This document shows positions 60,306 to 64,000 of a DNA stretch of 64,000 nt, in pieces. Origin of the DNA: Amblyornis subalaris (taxonomy: Eukaryota > Chordata > Aves > Passeriformes > Ptilonorhynchidae). How positions within the stretch are numbered: position 1 is the first letter of the stretch; every line of letters starts with the position of its first letter. The stretch spans positions 15,742,816 to 15,806,815 of the forward strand of contig JACAXG010000008.1 of NCBI GenBank assembly GCA_018881555.1, in the 5' to 3' direction. Under the pieces are notes generated by a model. That model had not been told where the DNA came from and ran no database searches. It saw only the letters and a program-made list of their open reading frames with translations. The translations under genes and the position numbers were made by a program.

Positions 60306-61379
60306 AATTCAGTTTTCTGTCCTTGGTAGCTGTGAACAGAACTGTGTTCTGTTCTACATTTGTCAGCAAATGAAACAGTGAGGAATAATCTCTTCACTTG
60401 TACCTACCTCTTTGTGACATTTCTGCCTCGGAACCAGGAAGGCCCTTTATTGAAGAAAGAGCCACAGAAAAGACACAGCATGTTCTTGATCCTGGCAAAT
60501 AGAAGGAATGCAAAGAGAGCGAACGGGCAGTTAATAAAACCTGACACTAATAAAAGTTAAACCTGCTGCATTCATAAATTATGACAAATTCCAGTACTCC
60601 CCTCCTCCCCCAGTTATCATACCCATTTCGGTAAACCCTTGCCTTATTTTCTTTCCTAAGCCTTACCTAGGAAGTAAAAGAAGCCCTGACAACTGGGCAC
60701 TAGAGAGNTGCTGCTGAAAGAGATTACTTGTCAGCACCCTCAGCTCACATCGCCAGGCAGGGAAGAATAGCCTTTATAAGAGATATTTGAGATTGGAGAG
60801 TCCTTTCTGGGTGATCTGCCCAGGGGGGCACTGCTCACGTGAAGATTTTTTCCTGTGGCACAATCTAAACCTCCCAAGACTTGGCTTGTGGGCACTGGTC
60901 CTGCATGGTCACACACAGTGTGTACTTTCCACCTTACAGTGGATAGAACAGTCTTAGTTTCCCTACAGACTTCTGCCCCTTGAGACTTCATTCACTTTTA
61001 TAACATCGATATGAACAAGACCGNTATTATTTCACACACATGAAAACCAAACCAGACATCACTGACACCTGTTCTGGCAGACCCCACATCACAACCAGGA
61101 GTCAGACTCTGTCAGTGGACTTGGCATTCCAGTTTGTGATTTGGATTTTCACTTTCTTTCCTTTTTGAAGTCCCAGCCAGCACTCAGCAGTCCTGCAAGG
61201 CACAGCCAGGTGAACCACAGCCTGCAAAGCACCTGCTTTGTGCCTTGTCCAGAGTCGCTCAGGAATTCCGTGGAATCAGAAAGGATAAAGCCCAGCTTTT
61301 CAGAACAGTCTTTAATTTCTCTAATTCCCTGATTAGTTTGCAAGGGTCCCCTTCAGCCACCACACGCTGTCCCACGCAC

Positions 61380-61460
61380 TGAATGCAGCACAAGCTGGTG
61401 CAAAAATCCTTCAGCCTGGACCATATCCAGCACTTCCACAGCCTGCCCAGCAGGCAGGAA
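61380..61460 (-). CDS. Weak exon candidate, phase 0 to 0
   Basis: The acceptor is strong (gtgctcccttccccttgcag). The frame is open for exactly 27 codons, FLPAGQAVEVLDMVQAEGFL then HQLVLHS, to a fair donor (CATTCA then GTGCGT). The peptide looks like an amphipathic helix. No partner is confirmed. Confidence 0.25.
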
Positions 61461-61499
61461 CTGCAAGGGGAAGGGAGCACTTAGAGAGCAGCTTCAGAG

Positions 61500-63690
61500 C
61501 ATTTGTCATCACACCCTAGCAATAGTCTGTCTGTGAAACTGGAGGTTTACATTTTGGTCATCTTTGATTGGATTTTCAAATTTACGCAAAACCCATGTGT
61601 CTGCAGATAGCAAAGTTCCTCTTCTACAGACTCATGTCCCCACTTCGGATTATAAACATATTTTAGAACCTCAAATTAAACCTTAAAGAAGTTCTAGAGG
61701 AGGGAAAAAAACAACATATTCTTGCCTTTTATAATTCCCAGAAATTTCAACCACTTTAAATGAATTTTCTCCTTTTTTCTACTTCCAAATCTATCATTTA
61801 TTTTAAAAAAAAAAACAACAAACCACACTAGGGACACGAAATACTAGCATTTACCTTGAGCCTAAGTTACTAAACTGGCAAAGCTATAAGCACTTGAGGA
61901 TGAATTTTTCAATAAAAACCTTCAGAAAACGTCAACTGGACACACTGCTGCTCATACTGTGTATCTTAAGGGCATAACCTTAAGGAATTAATACAATACC
62001 ATAGAGAACATTAAGACATCACACAAGTATAAAAATCACTGAAGAGTGGAAACAAAAATACCAGTACTTACTAAAAAAATTAATTTTAAAAGAAGTGTAT
62101 TACTTCAAGTACATTTTCTGCAAGTGATCTGAGACTGACTGTTCAAACCACCTTTTCACACACCCTTGTCCCAAGAGGACAGCAGGGCGGCCACAGGAGC
62201 GTCTGTGTGGTTGAATCGTCCCTGGCATCCTGTGCCCACAGAGACACAGAGCAAGCCAGGGGCCACCGAGGCACAAATCCTCAGCCGCACACAGGTCAGC
62301 AGCTCAGAGTCCTACAGAGCTTCTTATGAGAAAAGTCTTCAGGTTAAATGAGGAATCTTCCACTTTCTCGGCTATGACCGAACAGAGTTATAAAGCAATT
62401 GAGATTTTTATGTGTTCATAGGTATTTAGAAAAACGTTTATATACTCTAATTAAGTTTCTATAGTCCCTTCTAGTTCCTTCCATAGGATTTCTTGTCATC
62501 CCTGAATGGTTACATAGCCATTATTAAAGCTGATTACACACCAAACAAAGCATCTGAGTGTAGTTATAAACCCTTTACAAGGAGCCGTGATCTAATACAG
62601 GATCTACGTGGCTCATTAAGAATCTGAGGAATTACCCTAAAGAAATGTGCCTATTTTATAGAATATTATTTGTATAAAAAGTATTTTTATTGAGTTCTTA
62701 AATTACACTGGCATATAAACTGCCAATCAAAACTGCCTATAAAGAACAAGCAAATGAATCTGGTGAACAGGCACAAACGATGAGGACAAGGGCTGAGAAA
62801 TCAAATGAGTTACCACCATGCAACAGCATCCGAGGCAAAAGATACATTTTCTACAGGCAATAACATTTATTACATCTATCAGTTCAAGCCTATTTCTACC
62901 CCAGCATCAACGAGTTCATTCAAAGTTGAAAGAACTTTAGAGGATACTTTTACGAGGACAATTTTACCCAAGCAAAATGGGAAATGAAGTTCAGTGTCAT
63001 TTGTCCCTGGCTCCCGTGGGGTCAGAGGAGACCAGCCTGGCCTGTTTCCTTCAGGCAACNGGCCAGCATCGGGTATGAGGGATCACACCACTAACTTTGA
63101 AATTAATTTACACAGAACTAAAGTCAGAACCCACCTTCCTTATCATCATGGGGGCCTGGTTGGTTGGACTAGGCAGGGCAACTGATGTAGCTACTCATTT
63201 TACTAAAGAGAAATAACTTTTGACCAGACTGAATTTTGTATTTGTTGGCCTCTTGCTTCTAGAAAATTAAACAACCTCAAAAGCCATCCAGCCAAGCACC
63301 CCAGCCACACACAGGATCTTAGATGCACTCTTAGTGAATTCATGCTCCCTCCTCCAAGCAGGTCAGCATCCCTCACACAAACTAAGTCACTCCACTACAT
63401 CCAATCTCATTCTGCCAACTCACATATTGGCTGCTAGAGCTCAGTCTTCTGGCAGCAGTGGCACTTGTCACGTGGGACACTCTCCCCTCCTCTCACAGCA
63501 GGTCTTTCAGTGCCACCCGTGACCTCAAGACTCCCCCAGCTGATCTGCTCCTGGCCATGCTTAAAGCAGCAAAATGACCCAATGCTTCTGTCAGAGCTGT
63601 GATCCACAAGTGCAGTGTGCTGCAAGGTGGTCAAGAGGAACAGCAGAGGAGGCACACAAACATTCAGCTGCTGCAATAATAGCTCTCTTT
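61500..63690. other. Right flank before the terminal CR1 copy
   Basis: No gene is recognisable. The stretch 62370-62720 is AT-rich and repeat-free and may be conserved non-coding sequence. The plus-strand ORFs at 62.2-63.5 kb show no product I recognise. Confidence 0.35.
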
Positions 63691-63692
63691 TT

Positions 63693-63928
63693 CTTACAGA
63701 GGTTTAGGCTGGATATTAGGAAGACCTTTTTCATCCAGAGAGTGTTTGGGCACTGGAACAGACTCCCCAGGGAATGGTCACAGCACCAGCCTGACAGAAC
63801 TCAAGAAGTGTTTGGACAAGGCTTTCAGGGACACGGTGGGATTCCCGGGGCTGTCCTGTGCAGGGCCAGGAGTTGGACTTTGATGATCCTTGTGGGTCCC
63901 TTCCAACTCAGAATATTCTAGGATTCTT
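63693..63928 (+). mobile_element. CR1 LINE 3' end, plus strand
   Basis: This is the best CR1 copy in the window, about 235 bases. It starts at gctggatattaggaagacct and runs through ggcactggaacagactcccc and ggacaaggctttcagggaca to gatgatccttgtgggtccct. It ends with the 3' repeat-like tattctaggattct. The ORF reading LDIRKTFFIQRVFGHWNRLP in this region is the residual CR1 coding tail, not a host gene. Confidence 0.9.
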
Positions 63929-64000
63929 TCTTCATTACCATTGCCAACCAGAAAGCCCAGTGCTTCATTTAATACACAGACAGTCCTTTTAATAGCAACC

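Noticed and set aside
63574..63921. Plus-strand ORF of 115 codons
   Set aside because: Its second half is the residual coding tail and 3' UTR of a CR1 element (LDIRKTFFIQRVF...), so it is not a host gene.
1..64000. tRNA, rRNA or CRISPR-like structures
   Set aside because: I found no tRNA B-box with a foldable body, no rRNA sequence and no regularly spaced direct repeats.

Overview
The window looks like nuclear DNA from a bird. The base composition is AT-rich and vertebrate-like. No bacterial operons, phage genes or CRISPR arrays are visible. The only interspersed repeats I can recognise are 3' ends of CR1 LINEs, typical of bird and reptile genomes (11.5, 13.9, 47.4 and 63.7 kb). Single ambiguous bases (n) are scattered throughout, as in a draft consensus. 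Most of the 64 kb is intronic or intergenic sequence without a convincing open reading frame, and nearly all long ORFs look like chance.

The main feature is a split gene on the minus strand between about 15.9 kb (5' side) and 3.49 kb (stop codon). I found it by pairing splice acceptors and donors and checking codon phase across junctions. About fourteen short exons can be chained. From 14711 to 3489 every junction is phase-compatible, and the chain gives a protein of roughly 570 residues ending in a TAA stop. I do not recognise the family. The chain carries three in-frame TGA codons: one exactly at a donor (7196-7198) and two inside the small exon at 5437-5524. Either the gene is being lost in this lineage or those two exon models are wrong. 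A CpG-rich stretch at 16.26-17.60 kb lies just upstream and is the natural promoter candidate. It also holds a plus-strand ATG ORF ending at a strong donor, so divergent transcription is possible.

From 17.6 to 63.7 kb I see no coherent gene. Several minus-strand stretches have a good acceptor, an open frame and a usable donor (20.3, 21.4, 22.5, 23.3, 26.0, 26.5, 30.6, 43.2, 45.5, 53.9 and 61.4 kb). Most do not chain by phase, so I list them as weak exon candidates. They could be chance or parts of a second, larger minus-strand gene. The same interval holds low-complexity tracts, three short tandem duplications (39, 20 and 15 bp units across the window), a TATAAA-rich array at 37.6 kb, and AT-rich stretches that read like conserved non-coding elements.
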